DNA of 34,593 bases, from positions 1 to 34,593 of the forward strand of contig CAXMRU010000103.1 of assembly GCA_964195715.1 (NCBI GenBank). The letters run 5' to 3'. This stretch comes from Benthicola sp964195715 (GTDB taxonomy: Bacteria > Gemmatimonadota > Gemmatimonadetes > Palauibacterales > Palauibacteraceae). Numbering within the stretch: position 1 is the stretch's first letter; each line of letters opens with the position of its first letter. Of the stretch, positions 1 to 9,600 are shown one piece after another. The position numbers and the translations under genes are program-made. Under the pieces are notes generated by a model. That model was not told the DNA's origin. It saw nothing but the letters and a program-made list of their open reading frames with translations, and made no database searches.

Positions 1-1
1 G

Positions 2-196
2 GATGTGGGTTACGGGCTCGTGTTCCTCGCCGCCCTCGGCCGACAGCTCGGTGTCGCGACCCCGATCATGGACTCGGTGATCGCACTCACGTCACGTCTC
101 GTGAACCGGGACTACGGGGCCGAAGCGCCCCGCACACCTGCCTCGCTCGGCATCGCAGGCCTGGATGCTGCTGCACTGGAGGACCTGGTGTCCTGA
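2..196 (+). CDS. C-terminal end of NAD/NADP octopine/nopaline dehydrogenase-family protein (5' truncated)
   Basis: Only the last 64 codons lie in the window; the reading frame is already open at base 2 and ends at TGA 194-196. The visible part begins DVGYGLVFLAALGRQLGV and continues with a helix containing TPIMDSVIAL. This resembles the helical C-terminal substrate domain of the opine-dehydrogenase superfamily, where a (E)DV.YGL.....LG...GV.TP..D..I.L pattern recurs. Family members use NAD(P)H to reduce an imine between an amino acid and a 2-oxo acid, or carry out related reactions. The Rossmann domain is outside the window, so the substrate cannot be judged. The assignment rests on this short C-terminal signature only. 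Confidence 0.55.
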   Translation, partial: DVGYGLVFLAALGRQLGVATPIMDSVIALTSRLVNRDYGAEAPRTPASLGIAGLDAAALEDLVS

Positions 197-215
197 CTGT
201 CACAGGTCTTCTACG

Positions 216-241
216 CGGCGCCCGGATTTCACCGGGCGCCG
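216..241. terminator. Bidirectional terminator-like hairpin between convergent genes
   Basis: A perfect 10-bp stem (CGGCGCCCGG / CCGGGCGCCG) with a 6-nt loop ATTTCA begins 19 bp after the upstream stop and ends 13 bp before the stop of the convergent hydrolase. It is followed on the plus strand by the pyrimidine-rich TTCTCTC rather than a true T-tract. Its position makes it a shared terminator for both genes. Confidence 0.6.
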
Positions 242-254
242 TTCTCTCAGCTCA

Positions 255-995
255 TTACATCGACATTCGGGAAACGGCCTCTTCCGTGGTCCAGACGGCG
301 TTGGCGATGAACCGGAAGTTCGCCAGAGCGGCCGCATAGCCGTCGAGGTCGGGCAGCTTCGCAGCCGCCGTCGCGTCCTTCACGACCGCTACTTCGAACC
401 CCTGCTCCAACAGTTCCCGCAAATGCGATTCGGTGCACAGATTCGCTGACATGCCGGCGAGGATCACCCTGTCGATGCCGCGCTTGCGAAGCTGGAGGAC
501 GAGGTCGTTGGTCTCGGGGCCATACACCTTGTGCGGACTGGTGACGATCGTCTCGCCGTCCTCCAGGTACGGCTTGTAGAGCTCGAGCCAGTCAGCTCCC
601 GATCCTTCGAACCCCTCGAGGCTCAGGGGGTCGACGCGGTCAAACATCCCGATCTGGTGCATCAATACCTCGAGGGCGCCCTCGAACTTCCATCCCTTGT
701 CGGTCGGATAGTAGTAGTGGGGTGACACGAAGACGGGAATGCCGTTTGCCTTGGCCGTCTTCAGGAGGGACTCGATGTTGGCGACCGTGTTGTTCTCGGT
801 CACGCTCTCGCCCACAACGCCCCAGGTCACTCCGTCGGGGCTGAGGAAGTCGTTCTGGGGATCCGTGATGACGAGAGCCGTGTTCGTGAGGTCGACCTGC
901 ATCCCCGGGTTCGGCAACTGCGCCTGGGCGCGTTCGGGAACGGTGCCGGCCAGGACCACGGCCAGTGTGAGAATCGGGATAGTGCTCCAGCGCAT
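255..995 (-). CDS. Secreted isochorismatase-family cysteine hydrolase
   Basis: The frame is open upstream, but the start is placed at ATG 995-993. A strong ribosome binding site (AGGAGG, 7 nt upstream) precedes it and a typical signal peptide begins there (MRWSTIPILTLAVVLAG, cleavage near AQA-QL). The 246-residue protein has the isochorismatase-like hydrolase fold: Asp45 in VITDPQNDF, Lys156 in SPHKVYG and Cys187 in SANLCTES form the expected D-K-C catalytic set, and GFEVAVVKDAT is the conserved last strand. The family hydrolyses vinyl ethers or amides (isochorismate, nicotinamide, ureido compounds); the substrate here is unknown. Export is unusual for the family, most of whose members are cytoplasmic. 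It converges with the upstream gene and diverges from the lipoprotein at 1219. Confidence 0.85.
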   Translation of the reverse strand: MRWSTIPILTLAVVLAGTVPERAQAQLPNPGMQVDLTNTALVITDPQNDFLSPDGVTWGVVGESVTENNTVANIESLLKTAKANGIPVFVSPHYYYPTDKGWKFEGALEVLMHQIGMFDRVDPLSLEGFEGSGADWLELYKPYLEDGETIVTSPHKVYGPETNDLVLQLRKRGIDRVILAGMSANLCTESHLRELLEQGFEVAVVKDATAAAKLPDLDGYAAALANFRFIANAVWTTEEAVSRMSM

Positions 996-1218
996 CTTAT
1001 AGCCTCCTGTGTGGGACGAGGGGGCGGGGACATCGCAGGAGCCTACCCCCGACTGTGTCTCGGAACGTGACGCCCCGTCCATCGGTTCCCGCCCTCGCCG
1101 TGTCTGCCAACTGCGCCCCGCGGGAGAGCGGGTGCGCTCGGCCGATTTCCCCTGTACTATACTCAAGAAGAATCGTCGTGACTACCCTTCGCGCCGTTCC
1201 TCTGGAAGGAGTGATCTT

Positions 1219-1752
1219 ATGAATCGTGGTCGCATGCTGTGGCCCGCTCTTGCCCTCGTCGCGCTGTTTGCCGCCTGCGCGCCCCAGGAGACAGCAGACG
1301 TAACCGAGGAGGTTGCCGAAGCGGCCCCTCAGGTCCTGGACGCCGAAGCCGCGGCCGTGGTGGTGGACGCGATGGAGCAGGGCTACATCGACGCGTACGA
1401 TGCGGAAGACGGCGCGGGGATCGCCGCCCTGTTCGCCGCAGACGGCAGTCAGGCTCGGCCGCTGTCGCCCTCGCTGGACGTAGCCGGCATCCAGGCGGCC
1501 AACGAGACGACATTCGCATCCGGCGCCGATTATTCGCTCGAGGTGGAGCGGGAGGGCATGGTCGTTGCCGACGGCTGGATCGTCTCATGGGGGGGATTCG
1601 TGGCGACGGTGGTGGCGGAAGGAGCGGAGCCCGTCACGGTTACGGGTCGCTACGGCACGATCCAGCGCCAGGAGCCGGACGGTACGTGGAAGATCTACCG
1701 GCACATATTCAACTACGAGGTGCCGCCGCCCGGATTCGGGTTGGTAGAGTAG
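1219..1752 (+). CDS. SnoaL/DUF4440-like (NTF2-fold) lipoprotein
   Basis: ATG 1219 follows GGAAGGAG (1204-1211). The first 21 residues form a lipoprotein signal ending LFAAC-APQ, a slightly non-canonical lipobox with Phe at -3. The mature 157 residues contain an N-terminal helix (VVVDAMEQGYIDAYDAED), the segment GIAALFAADGSQARP, and a C-terminal strand with GRYGTIQRQEPDGTWKIYR. This is the layout of the small cone-shaped SnoaL/DUF4440 fold, where GxWKI.R..(F/W) is typical. These proteins may bind small hydrophobic ligands or catalyse simple isomerisations; no catalytic residue is evident here. A TACTAT -10-like hexamer at 1155-1160 lies 58 bp upstream, with no convincing -35. The gene stands alone, with a hairpin behind it. 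Confidence 0.7.
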   Translation: MNRGRMLWPALALVALFAACAPQETADVTEEVAEAAPQVLDAEAAAVVVDAMEQGYIDAYDAEDGAGIAALFAADGSQARPLSPSLDVAGIQAANETTFASGADYSLEVEREGMVVADGWIVSWGGFVATVVAEGAEPVTVTGRYGTIQRQEPDGTWKIYRHIFNYEVPPPGFGLVE

Positions 1753-1820
1753 CAAGTCGGAACGCTCGCTCCATGGGGTGTCCCTGCGATTGGAGTGCCC
1801 TCCGATCGGCATGATCCCGA

Positions 1821-1846
1821 ACGCCTCCTCGTCCGCGGGGAGGCGT
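1821..1846 (+). terminator. Terminator-like hairpin after the lipoprotein gene
   Basis: An 8-bp perfect stem (ACGCCTCC / GGAGGCGT) with a 10-nt loop lies 68 bp after the stop and is followed by AGGGTTTCATC. The T-run is weak. Nothing else is recognisable between 1753 and 2029 apart from a TATACT hexamer at 1986-1991, a possible -10 of the next gene. Confidence 0.45.
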
Positions 1847-2029
1847 AGGGTTTCATCTGTCCGTTCTTGATCTCCGCTGCCCGGCGGCAGGGAACGAGCG
1901 ATCCCCTCATCTGCACACTGCTCAGCACAACCGTTTCGCGATCCTCACGCCACCCGACCGGTGCATCCCAATCGCGGCGTGACCGTATACTGTACCAACT
2001 CCCGCCGGCCCACGCGCAAGGAGCGAGTC

Positions 2030-3892
2030 ATGTCCCGTATCACCGTTCGTGCCGCCACGCTGCTCTCGACGATCGCTCTCACAGCCTTCATCTCATCTTC
2101 AATGGTCGCTCAACTGCAGGCCCAGGAGCCCGTTCCCGACGCGGGAGACCCCGAGTACAACTTCCAGACCCTGTGGGAGACCTACGACCGGAATTACGCC
2201 CTGTTCGGGCCCAAGCGGATCGACTGGGATGCGCTGTACCGGGTGTACCGCCCGATGGTGACCGCGGAGACGACGGACGAGGAGCTGTTCGACATCGTCC
2301 ACCGCCTCCTCATTCATCTCAATGACAACCACGTCCGACTGAGCGACGGGACGCGCAGCGTCAGGTCGGGGATTCTCAACGAGCTCGATCTTACAGGCTA
2401 CAACGAGCAGGAGATGTCCGACTACTCGATCTCCCTCATCCAGGAGGAGTACCTGGTCTCGGAGCTCGAGTCAGCACACTCGCTGCGCTATGCGTGGCTG
2501 CCGGACTCGGTGGGCTACCTCCGCATTCGCGGATTCTTCAACGCAGACGCGACGGCCGCGGCGATCGATCAGGTCATGGAGGAGCTGTCCGGTGCGCGCG
2601 CGTTCGTGATCGATGCGAGGGTCAATCCCGGGGGCGACGACCAGGCGGGAAGGGCGATCGCCTCTCGCTTCGCCGACACGAAGCGCCTGTACATGAAGAC
2701 GTACGAGCGGAACGGTCCCGAGCACGACGACTTCCAGGCACCCCGCTACTTCTACGCCGACCCGGCGGGCCCGACGCAATTTACCGGCCCGATCGCGCTC
2801 CTCACGAACCGGTTCGCGATCAGCGCGGCCGAGAACTTCGCGCTCGCCATGCGGGTGCTGCCTCACGCCACCCTCATCGGCGACTTCACCTCCGGCGTGT
2901 TCGCCGACGTATACGGCGACCAACTCCCGAACGGCTGGGGCTTTGGCGTCTCGTTCAAGAAATTCGTGGACCCGACCGACTTCTGCTGGGAAGGGATCGG
3001 CGTCCCTCCCGATCTACGGATCATCAACACGCCCGGTGACATCGCGGCCCGCCGCGATCGGGTGCTCGAGTTCGCGCTCGACTACCTGGAGCGGGGCGAT
3101 CCGTCGCCCGAGCTGATGGCGCGATCGGAGGTGATCCAGGCAAGCACGACCGACCTTCGGAACTCGTTCACGGGGTACGTGCTCGAGGCGCTGGAGACGC
3201 CGCCCGGTCCGGCGGACCCGCACGCCGCGGCCCTGCAGGCGACTTACGATCTGGACACGAACCGGTCCGACTTTCACGTCGACCTGTCGGAGATGTTCGC
3301 CGCATCCGAGCGGCTCAGGAGCGAGGGCCTGGAAGCCGCTGCCAACGAGATGCTGTGGGCCGCCGGCCAGGTCTTTCCGCGGGACTACGGCTCGTGGAAC
3401 AGGCTCGCGACGGCGCAGCTTGCCGTTGGCGACCAGAACGCAGCCCTTATTTTGTTCGAGCGCGCGTCCAGCGTAAACCGACGTTCCTACCCGTGGGAGA
3501 GGACCGATGCCGAGACCGCCGACGCGCTTCTGGAAGGCAAGCGTATCCTGGCGGCTGAGCTCGGGGGCGCGACCTCGGGAGATGAGGGAGCCGCGATCCT
3601 GCAGGCGTTCCGCGCCGACCCCGACGCGTGGTACGCTAATGAGACGGCGTTGAATGCCCTCGGTTACCGGCTCTTGCGCGAGGAGATGCCCGAGGCGGCG
3701 ATTGACGTTTTCACCGTGAACGCGGAGGTCTTTCCCGGCTCCGCGAACGTGTGGGACAGCCTCGGCGACGGGTACCGCGCGGCGGGCGATATCGATGCGG
3801 CGATCGCGAGCTACCGGAAGGCGCTCGAGGTGGACCCGACCTTCGCGGCGTCGCGGCAGAACCTGCAGCAGCTCGAGCGAGCGAGGCAGTAG
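2030..3892 (+). CDS. Secreted S41-family (tricorn-core-like) serine peptidase with C-terminal TPR repeats
   Basis: ATG 2030 follows AAGGAG (2018-2023) and opens a signal peptide (about residues 1-31, ending LQAQ). The product is 620 residues. A small helical N-terminal domain ends in LNDNHVRLSDG, with His101. The clan SK core follows: DSVGYLRIRGF, VIDARVNPGGDDQ, IALLTNRFAISAAENF with candidate nucleophile Ser265, and FCWEGIGVPPDLRI with Glu321. The His/Ser/Glu set and the lack of the Lys seen in CtpA-type enzymes suggest the tricorn/IRBP-like branch of S41. From about residue 450 the protein turns helical, and the last 80 residues carry TPR motifs (ALGYRLLREEMPEAAIDVF, WDSLGDGYRAAGDIDAAIA). 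The TPRs may hold substrates or partners in the periplasm; that role is inferred. Confidence 0.82.
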   Translation: MSRITVRAATLLSTIALTAFISSSMVAQLQAQEPVPDAGDPEYNFQTLWETYDRNYALFGPKRIDWDALYRVYRPMVTAETTDEELFDIVHRLLIHLNDNHVRLSDGTRSVRSGILNELDLTGYNEQEMSDYSISLIQEEYLVSELESAHSLRYAWLPDSVGYLRIRGFFNADATAAAIDQVMEELSGARAFVIDARVNPGGDDQAGRAIASRFADTKRLYMKTYERNGPEHDDFQAPRYFYADPAGPTQFTGPIALLTNRFAISAAENFALAMRVLPHATLIGDFTSGVFADVYGDQLPNGWGFGVSFKKFVDPTDFCWEGIGVPPDLRIINTPGDIAARRDRVLEFALDYLERGDPSPELMARSEVIQASTTDLRNSFTGYVLEALETPPGPADPHAAALQATYDLDTNRSDFHVDLSEMFAASERLRSEGLEAAANEMLWAAGQVFPRDYGSWNRLATAQLAVGDQNAALILFERASSVNRRSYPWERTDAETADALLEGKRILAAELGGATSGDEGAAILQAFRADPDAWYANETALNALGYRLLREEMPEAAIDVFTVNAEVFPGSANVWDSLGDGYRAAGDIDAAIASYRKALEVDPTFAASRQNLQQLERARQ

Positions 3893-3907
3893 AAGCGTAC
3901 CACGTCA

Positions 3908-3936
3908 GCCGGCGCCGGGTCCGCACCGGCGCTGGC
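3908..3936 (+). terminator. Imperfect hairpin after the S41 peptidase gene
   Basis: GCCGGCGCC and GGCGCTGGC pair over 9 positions with one G-T wobble and an 11-nt loop, 15 bp after the stop. There is no T-tract, so it could as well be structure in a read-through mRNA into the permease gene 73 bp downstream. Confidence 0.3.
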
Positions 3937-4009
3937 CCTGAAACCGCTTCGCGAGCCGAGTCGTACGGGTTGCAGTTGCACCAATGGCAACCCGTCAGAG
4001 GCAGTCCAC

Positions 4010-6448
4010 ATGCTCGCGGATATCCGTTACGCCGTCCGGCAGCTCGTCCGCCGTCCCATCTTCACGATCGTCGCTCTCCTCACCATGGCCCTCGGGGTCG
4101 GCGCGAACAGCGCGATCTTCAGCATCGTCAACGCCGTCCTGCTGAGGCCGCTGCCCGTGGAGAGTCCGGAAGAGCTGGTCGACATCTACACGCTGGATGG
4201 CGACGAGACCTTCATGAACCCGCACGATTATCCCGATTACGTCGAAATCAAACAGGAGGAGGAGACGTTCGTGGGCGTGGTCGCCTACGCGGCTGACTTC
4301 GTTGGAATGACGGTCGGGACAGAGGCGGAAGTTCTGTTCGGCGAGAACGTTTCCGGGAACTACTTCGAGGTTCTGGGGATTCCCGCGGCTCGCGGGCGCG
4401 TGTTCCAGGACGGACTCGACGATCAGCCGGGAGCTTCGGTCGCCGTGATCAGCGACGGCCTCTGGAGGCGGCACTACGGCGCCGACCCGGACGTGGTCGG
4501 ACAGGCCATCATTCTCAAGGGCAAGCCGTTCGAGATCGTGGGGGTGGCGCCCGACTGGTTCAAGGGTGTGTGGGTCGGTTTCAACGTGGAGGTGTGGATC
4601 CCTGCCAGCGCCATCACCTATTTCGACCCGACTCGGTCGGGCCTTGAGGTGCGGAGCGGCCGGAACTATCTGGTGAAGGGTCGTTTGCAACCCGGCGTGA
4701 CACACGAGCAGGCGCAGGCGCGCATGGATCTCATGGCGGCGCAGCTCGGCGCGGCGTTCCCCGAGACTAACGCCGACCGGACCTTCCATGTCATCCCGAG
4801 CAGCGATGTCCGTCTCCACCCGAACATCGACGGCACGATGGTGCCAGTGGCGGCGCTGCTTATGACCGTGGTCGGGCTCCTCCTGCTGATCGTGTGCTCG
4901 AACCTGGCCAACCTGCTGATTGCCCGGGCCCTGAGCCGAAGGCGGGAGATCGCGATTCGGCTCGCCTTGGGGGCCGGACGGGGCCGTCTCATCCGGCAGT
5001 TGCTCACTGAGAGCCTGTTGCTCGCGTTCGCGGGGGGAGCGCTCGGCCTTCTGCTCGCGTGGGGGATCACGACGGCGATCGTGCGGTTCCAGCCACCGAT
5101 GCTGATCTCGCTGTCCCTCGACCTGGGGCTCGACGCGACGGTGCTGGCCTTCACCTTCGGCGTTGCCCTCCTCGCCGGGCTCCTGTTCGGTCTCGTGCCC
5201 GCCCTCCAGGCCACGAAACCGCAGTTGGTGCCGGCACTGAAGGACCTGCCTTCCACGATAGGAAGCCGGTATCGGAGGTTCGGTCTCCGTAACGTGCTCG
5301 TAGTGGCGCAGGTCGCCATCTCCATGGTGCTCCTGGTCGGAGCGGGCCTGTTCGTCCGTAGCCTGATCGCAGCGCAGGAAATCGATCCTGGGTTCGAGGG
5401 AGAGCGGGCCGTCGTGATGACCGTGGCCCCCGGCCTCACTGCATGGGAGCGAGAGCACCGGGACGAGGTCCTGTCGTTGCTGCTGGAGCGAACCCGGACC
5501 CTGCCGGGCGTTGAGGCGGCCGCCATGGCGAGCCGGCTGCCGCTTGGGGCGGCCATTCAGACGAACGAGATCTATCCCGTAGGAGCGGACATCAACCTGG
5601 AGTCTCCTCCCAACGTGGACGTCACCCGGATCTCCCCGGACTACTTTCGGACCCTCGACGTGGTACTCCTCGAGGGGCGCGATTTCACGCAATCGGACAA
5701 CCGGAACGCACCGCGGGTCGTGATCGTGAGCGAGGCCACGGCGCGGCGGCACTGGCCCGGTGAGAGCGCTATCGGAAAGACGCTTCGCCTGGGTGACCCG
5801 GACGGTGAGGTTCAGACAGTCATCGGCGTGGCCCGCGATACCAAAGTCCGAACCCTCGGAGAGGCCCCGCGTCCCTATGTGTACCAGTCGTGGATGCAGA
5901 GCAACGAGAACTTCATGTCGGTGGTAGCTCGCACGTCCGGCGAGCCGGGTCCGCTGCTGCCCATCCTTCAGCGTGAGGTGCGGACGATAGCCGAGGACCT
6001 GCCCGTGATGGAGCTCAAGACGATGCCCGAGCACCTGGGGCTGATGCTGTTTGCCCCGCGCATGGGCGGAATCTTGCTCGCGGTGTTCGGCGGTCTTGCG
6101 GCGCTCCTCTCGACGATCGGGCTGTACGGCGTCGTGGCCTACACGGCGGCCCGCCGCACGCGCGAGGTCGGGATTCGAGTATCGGTCGGGGCGAGTCCCG
6201 CCGCTGTCATCCAATTGATGATCGGGCAGGGGGCCGTGCTCGTAACCGTCGGAGCGGCGATCGGGCTCGTTCTCGCCTTCGTGGCGACACGGCCGCTCGG
6301 CAGCATGCTGTACGGCGTCGGCGTCTCGGATCCGCTGACGTTCGGGGGAGTGGCCCTGCTGCTACTGGGAGTTGGCTTCGCGGCGACTCTGATTCCGGCG
6401 CTTCGGGCATCGCGGCTGGATCCGGTGAAGGCGCTCAGGTACGAATAG
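4010..6448 (+). CDS. ADOP-type (MacB/FtsX-like) orphan ABC permease
   Basis: The 812-residue protein starts MLADIRYAVRQLVRRP, the usual start of acidobacterial duplicated orphan permeases. The first transmembrane helix (IVALLTMALGVGANSAIFSI) is followed by a MacB-like periplasmic domain (about 45-245). Three FtsX-type helices (about 280-400) include the segment SNLANLLIARALSRRREIAI. A linker with RNVLVVAQVAISMVLLVGA, a second periplasmic domain (about 460-670) and a final FtsX half (RMGGILLAVFGGLAALLST to the end at ALRYE) complete it. The protein is thus an internally duplicated MacB membrane subunit with no ATPase domain. No ATPase gene is adjacent, which fits the orphan label. The transported substrate is unknown. 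The start has only a weak ribosome binding site (AGAGG). Confidence 0.85.
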   Translation: MLADIRYAVRQLVRRPIFTIVALLTMALGVGANSAIFSIVNAVLLRPLPVESPEELVDIYTLDGDETFMNPHDYPDYVEIKQEEETFVGVVAYAADFVGMTVGTEAEVLFGENVSGNYFEVLGIPAARGRVFQDGLDDQPGASVAVISDGLWRRHYGADPDVVGQAIILKGKPFEIVGVAPDWFKGVWVGFNVEVWIPASAITYFDPTRSGLEVRSGRNYLVKGRLQPGVTHEQAQARMDLMAAQLGAAFPETNADRTFHVIPSSDVRLHPNIDGTMVPVAALLMTVVGLLLLIVCSNLANLLIARALSRRREIAIRLALGAGRGRLIRQLLTESLLLAFAGGALGLLLAWGITTAIVRFQPPMLISLSLDLGLDATVLAFTFGVALLAGLLFGLVPALQATKPQLVPALKDLPSTIGSRYRRFGLRNVLVVAQVAISMVLLVGAGLFVRSLIAAQEIDPGFEGERAVVMTVAPGLTAWEREHRDEVLSLLLERTRTLPGVEAAAMASRLPLGAAIQTNEIYPVGADINLESPPNVDVTRISPDYFRTLDVVLLEGRDFTQSDNRNAPRVVIVSEATARRHWPGESAIGKTLRLGDPDGEVQTVIGVARDTKVRTLGEAPRPYVYQSWMQSNENFMSVVARTSGEPGPLLPILQREVRTIAEDLPVMELKTMPEHLGLMLFAPRMGGILLAVFGGLAALLSTIGLYGVVAYTAARRTREVGIRVSVGASPAAVIQLMIGQGAVLVTVGAAIGLVLAFVATRPLGSMLYGVGVSDPLTFGGVALLLLGVGFAATLIPALRASRLDPVKALRYE

Positions 6449-6455
6449 GGTATGG

Positions 6456-6485
6456 AGGGGTCGGCGCCACGTAACGCCGGCCCCT
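6456..6485 (+). terminator. Terminator-like hairpin after the ADOP permease gene
   Basis: The arms AGGGGTCGGCG (6456-6466) and CGCCGGCCCCT (6475-6485) pair over 11 positions with a single T-G wobble and an 8-nt loop, directly after the stop at 6448. No T-tract follows. The remaining 138 bp up to the next ATG show no other clear signal. Confidence 0.5.
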
Positions 6486-6623
6486 CTGCGTAACGCGGTG
6501 AGCGCCATGGCGCAGGCGGGTCAGTATTGGCTAGACCCCCGCCAAGCCGTTGACTACGTTCGAACGCTCGGTCCACGTGTCCGTGCGGATCCAGGCCAAC
6601 GTAGTGTCCTTGTGGAGGCTTCC

Positions 6624-9600
6624 ATGATCGCGAAAATTGCGCGGTTCCTTGTTTCGTCCGTCGCGGCAGCATCCGCGGTCCTGACCCTCACCTCGAAACC
6701 GGTATCGGCGCAGGAATCGCGGCTTCTACGTGAGCCCACGGTCAGCGCGACACAGATCGCCTTTTCGTACGCCAACGATCTCTGGGTAGTGTCGCGGGGC
6801 GGCGGAGTCGCGAGCCGCCTGACCACGTTCCAGGGAAGCGAGACGAACCCGCACTTCTCGCCGGATGGAAGCCTCGTGGCCTTTACCGGCCAATACGACG
6901 GCAACGTGGACGTCTACGTAATTCCGGCCGCGGGCGGAGAGCCGACCCGCCTCACCTGGCACCCCGGAGGGGACCTGGTCCGAGGGTGGACGCCGGATGG
7001 GACGAGAGTCGTTTTCGCGTCCGGCCGTGAGTCGGCCCCGGTGCCGTATCAGAAGCTGTACTCCGTTTCCGTGGACGGCGGGATGCCCGAGGCCCTGCCG
7101 ATGCCCCGCGCGTTCGCCGGCTCCTTCTCGCCCGATGGCAGGACGTTCGCATACCAGTGGATCGGCCGGCCGAACGACCAGTGGCGCAACTACCGTGGGG
7201 GCATGGTGCAGCCCGTGCGCCTGTTCGATATGGAGTCATACGCGGTTAGGAAGCTCCCGTGGACGGACAGCAATGACCACGATCCACATTGGCTCGAGAG
7301 CACCGTCTACCTGCTGTCGGATCGTGATTGGGCGGTGAACCTGTACTCGTACGACACGGCCGACGGCCAACTCCATCAGGTAACCCGCTTCACCGACTAC
7401 GACGTCAAGCACCTGGACACAGGTGGCGGCGTGGTCGTGCTGGAGCAGGCCGGGTTGATTCACCTGTACGACCCGGCGACGGGTGAGACCCACGTCGTTC
7501 CGATCGAGGTGAGGGGCGATTTCCCGTGGCTCCGTTCTCACTGGGCCGATGTGGGAGGGCAGCTGCGTCAGCCGGGCCTGTCCCCATCCGGTGCGCGCGC
7601 GGTGTTCGAGGCCCGTGGCGAGATCATCACGGTCCCGGCGGAAAAGGGGGACGCTCGCAACCTGACGCTGAGTCCGGGAGTCGCGGATCGCAGTCCCGCG
7701 TGGTCGCCGGACGGCGAGAGCGTCTCATGGTTCTCGGACGCCGGCGGAGAATACCGGTTGATGGTCGGCAGCCAGGACGGGCTCCAGCCGCCGCGGGCCA
7801 TCGAGCTGCCGAACCCCACTTTCTACTACACTCCCGTCTGGTCGCCCGACTCGAAGCACATTGCCTTCACGGACGCGGACCTGAACCTGTGGTTCGCCGA
7901 GGTGGCCACGGGTCGCGTGACCCACGTCGACACTGACCAATACGCGCACCCGCAGCGGACGATGGATCCCGCCTGGTCGCCTGATTCGAAGTGGATCGCC
8001 TACGCGAAGCGTCTTGACACCCAGTACCATGCTGTCATGGTGTACTCGGTGGACGAGGACCGCGTGTACCAGCTCACCGATGGGATGTCCGACGCAGTGA
8101 GCCCGGTGTGGGACTCGGGTGGAAAGTACCTCTACTTCCTTGCCAGCACGGATTTCGGCCTCAGCGTCGGCTGGCTGGACATGACCTCCTTCGACCGACC
8201 GGTCGAACGCGGCATCTATCTCGCTGTTCTCGCGGCAGATGAGCCGTCTCCTCTCCTTCCCGAAAGTGACGAGGAAAAGCCCGGAGATGAGTCCGCTGAG
8301 AACGATGACGATGGCGAGAACGGAGAGGACGACGGTGACGACGCTGACGTCCAGGTCCAGATCGACTTCGACGGGATCGACCAGCGGATTCTGGCGCTCG
8401 ATGTTCCGCTGAAGAATTACGTCGGGCTGGTCGCAGGGGCGGAGGGCGTTCTGTTCTACGCCGAGGCTCCCGACGACGGAAACGGCGTCAACCTTCATCG
8501 TTACGCGCTGGAGGACCGGGAGGGCGAGGTCTTCCTGACCGGTATCACATCGGCCACCCTGTCCGCCGACGGGAAGAAGCTCCTGTACCGGGGAGGCGAC
8601 GCGTGGGGGATCGTTTCAACAGACAACGGCGAGCAGAAGGTCGGGGACGGGAAGATCGACACTGACCTCCGGGCCCTGGTTGATCCGCGCGCCGAGTGGA
8701 GGCAGATGTTCCGTGAGGCATGGCGCTTCCAGCGCGACTATCTGTACGTGGAAAACGCTCACGGGGCCGATTGGGACGCCGTATGGCAGATGTACGAGCC
8801 CTGGCTCGAGCACGTGGCGCACCGGTCCGACTTCACCTACCTGCTGAGCAATCTGGCCGGCGAGCTCTCGATCGGGCACTCATACACCGGCGGAGGGGCC
8901 ACTCCCGAGGTCCAGTCGGTGTCCATTGGCCTCCTCGGGGCCGACGTGGAGATAGAAGGGGATCGCTACCGGATCATGCGCATCTACGACGGCGAGAACT
9001 GGAACCCCGACTTAAGAGCTCCTCTCAGCGGCCCCGGGATCGACGTCGCGGTCGGAGACTACGTGCTCGCCGTGAACGGTCGCGAAGTGTCGGCCTCTGA
9101 CAACTTCTACAGGCATTTTGAAGGCATGGCCGACAGGCAGGTGACCCTCAGTGTGAGCTCGAGCGCCAGCACGGACGGAGCGCGTCAGGTGACCGTCGTT
9201 CCCGTGAGCTCGGAGGTGCAGCTCCGCCGCCGGGCGTGGGTGGAAGCCAACCGGCACAAGGTCGACGAGATGTCGAACGGCCGGCTCGCGTACGTGTGGC
9301 TGCCGAACACTTCGGTCGCCGGCTACGAGTACTTCAACCGCTACTATTTCGCGCAGCAGAATCGCGAGGGAGCGGTGGTCGACGAGCGATTCAACGGCGG
9401 CGGATCAGCGGCTGACTATATGGTGGACCTGATGGGCCGCCGGCTCACGGGCTTCTTCAACAACCCGATCGGCGATCGGAAGTCATGGCGGAATCCCAAC
9501 GCGGGAATCTGGGGCCCCAAGGTGATGATCATCAACGAATCCGCGGGCTCGGGAGGCGACCTGCTGCCCTTCATGTTCCGCGAGCTCGGAATCGGACCGC

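Noticed and set aside
3995..6214. 739-codon minus-strand open frame opposite the first ADOP permease
   Set aside because: It is antisense to a clear membrane protein. Its composition (Arg, His, Gln, Asp-rich, no hydrophobic core) is that of a GC-rich shadow frame, and it has no domain or ribosome binding site.
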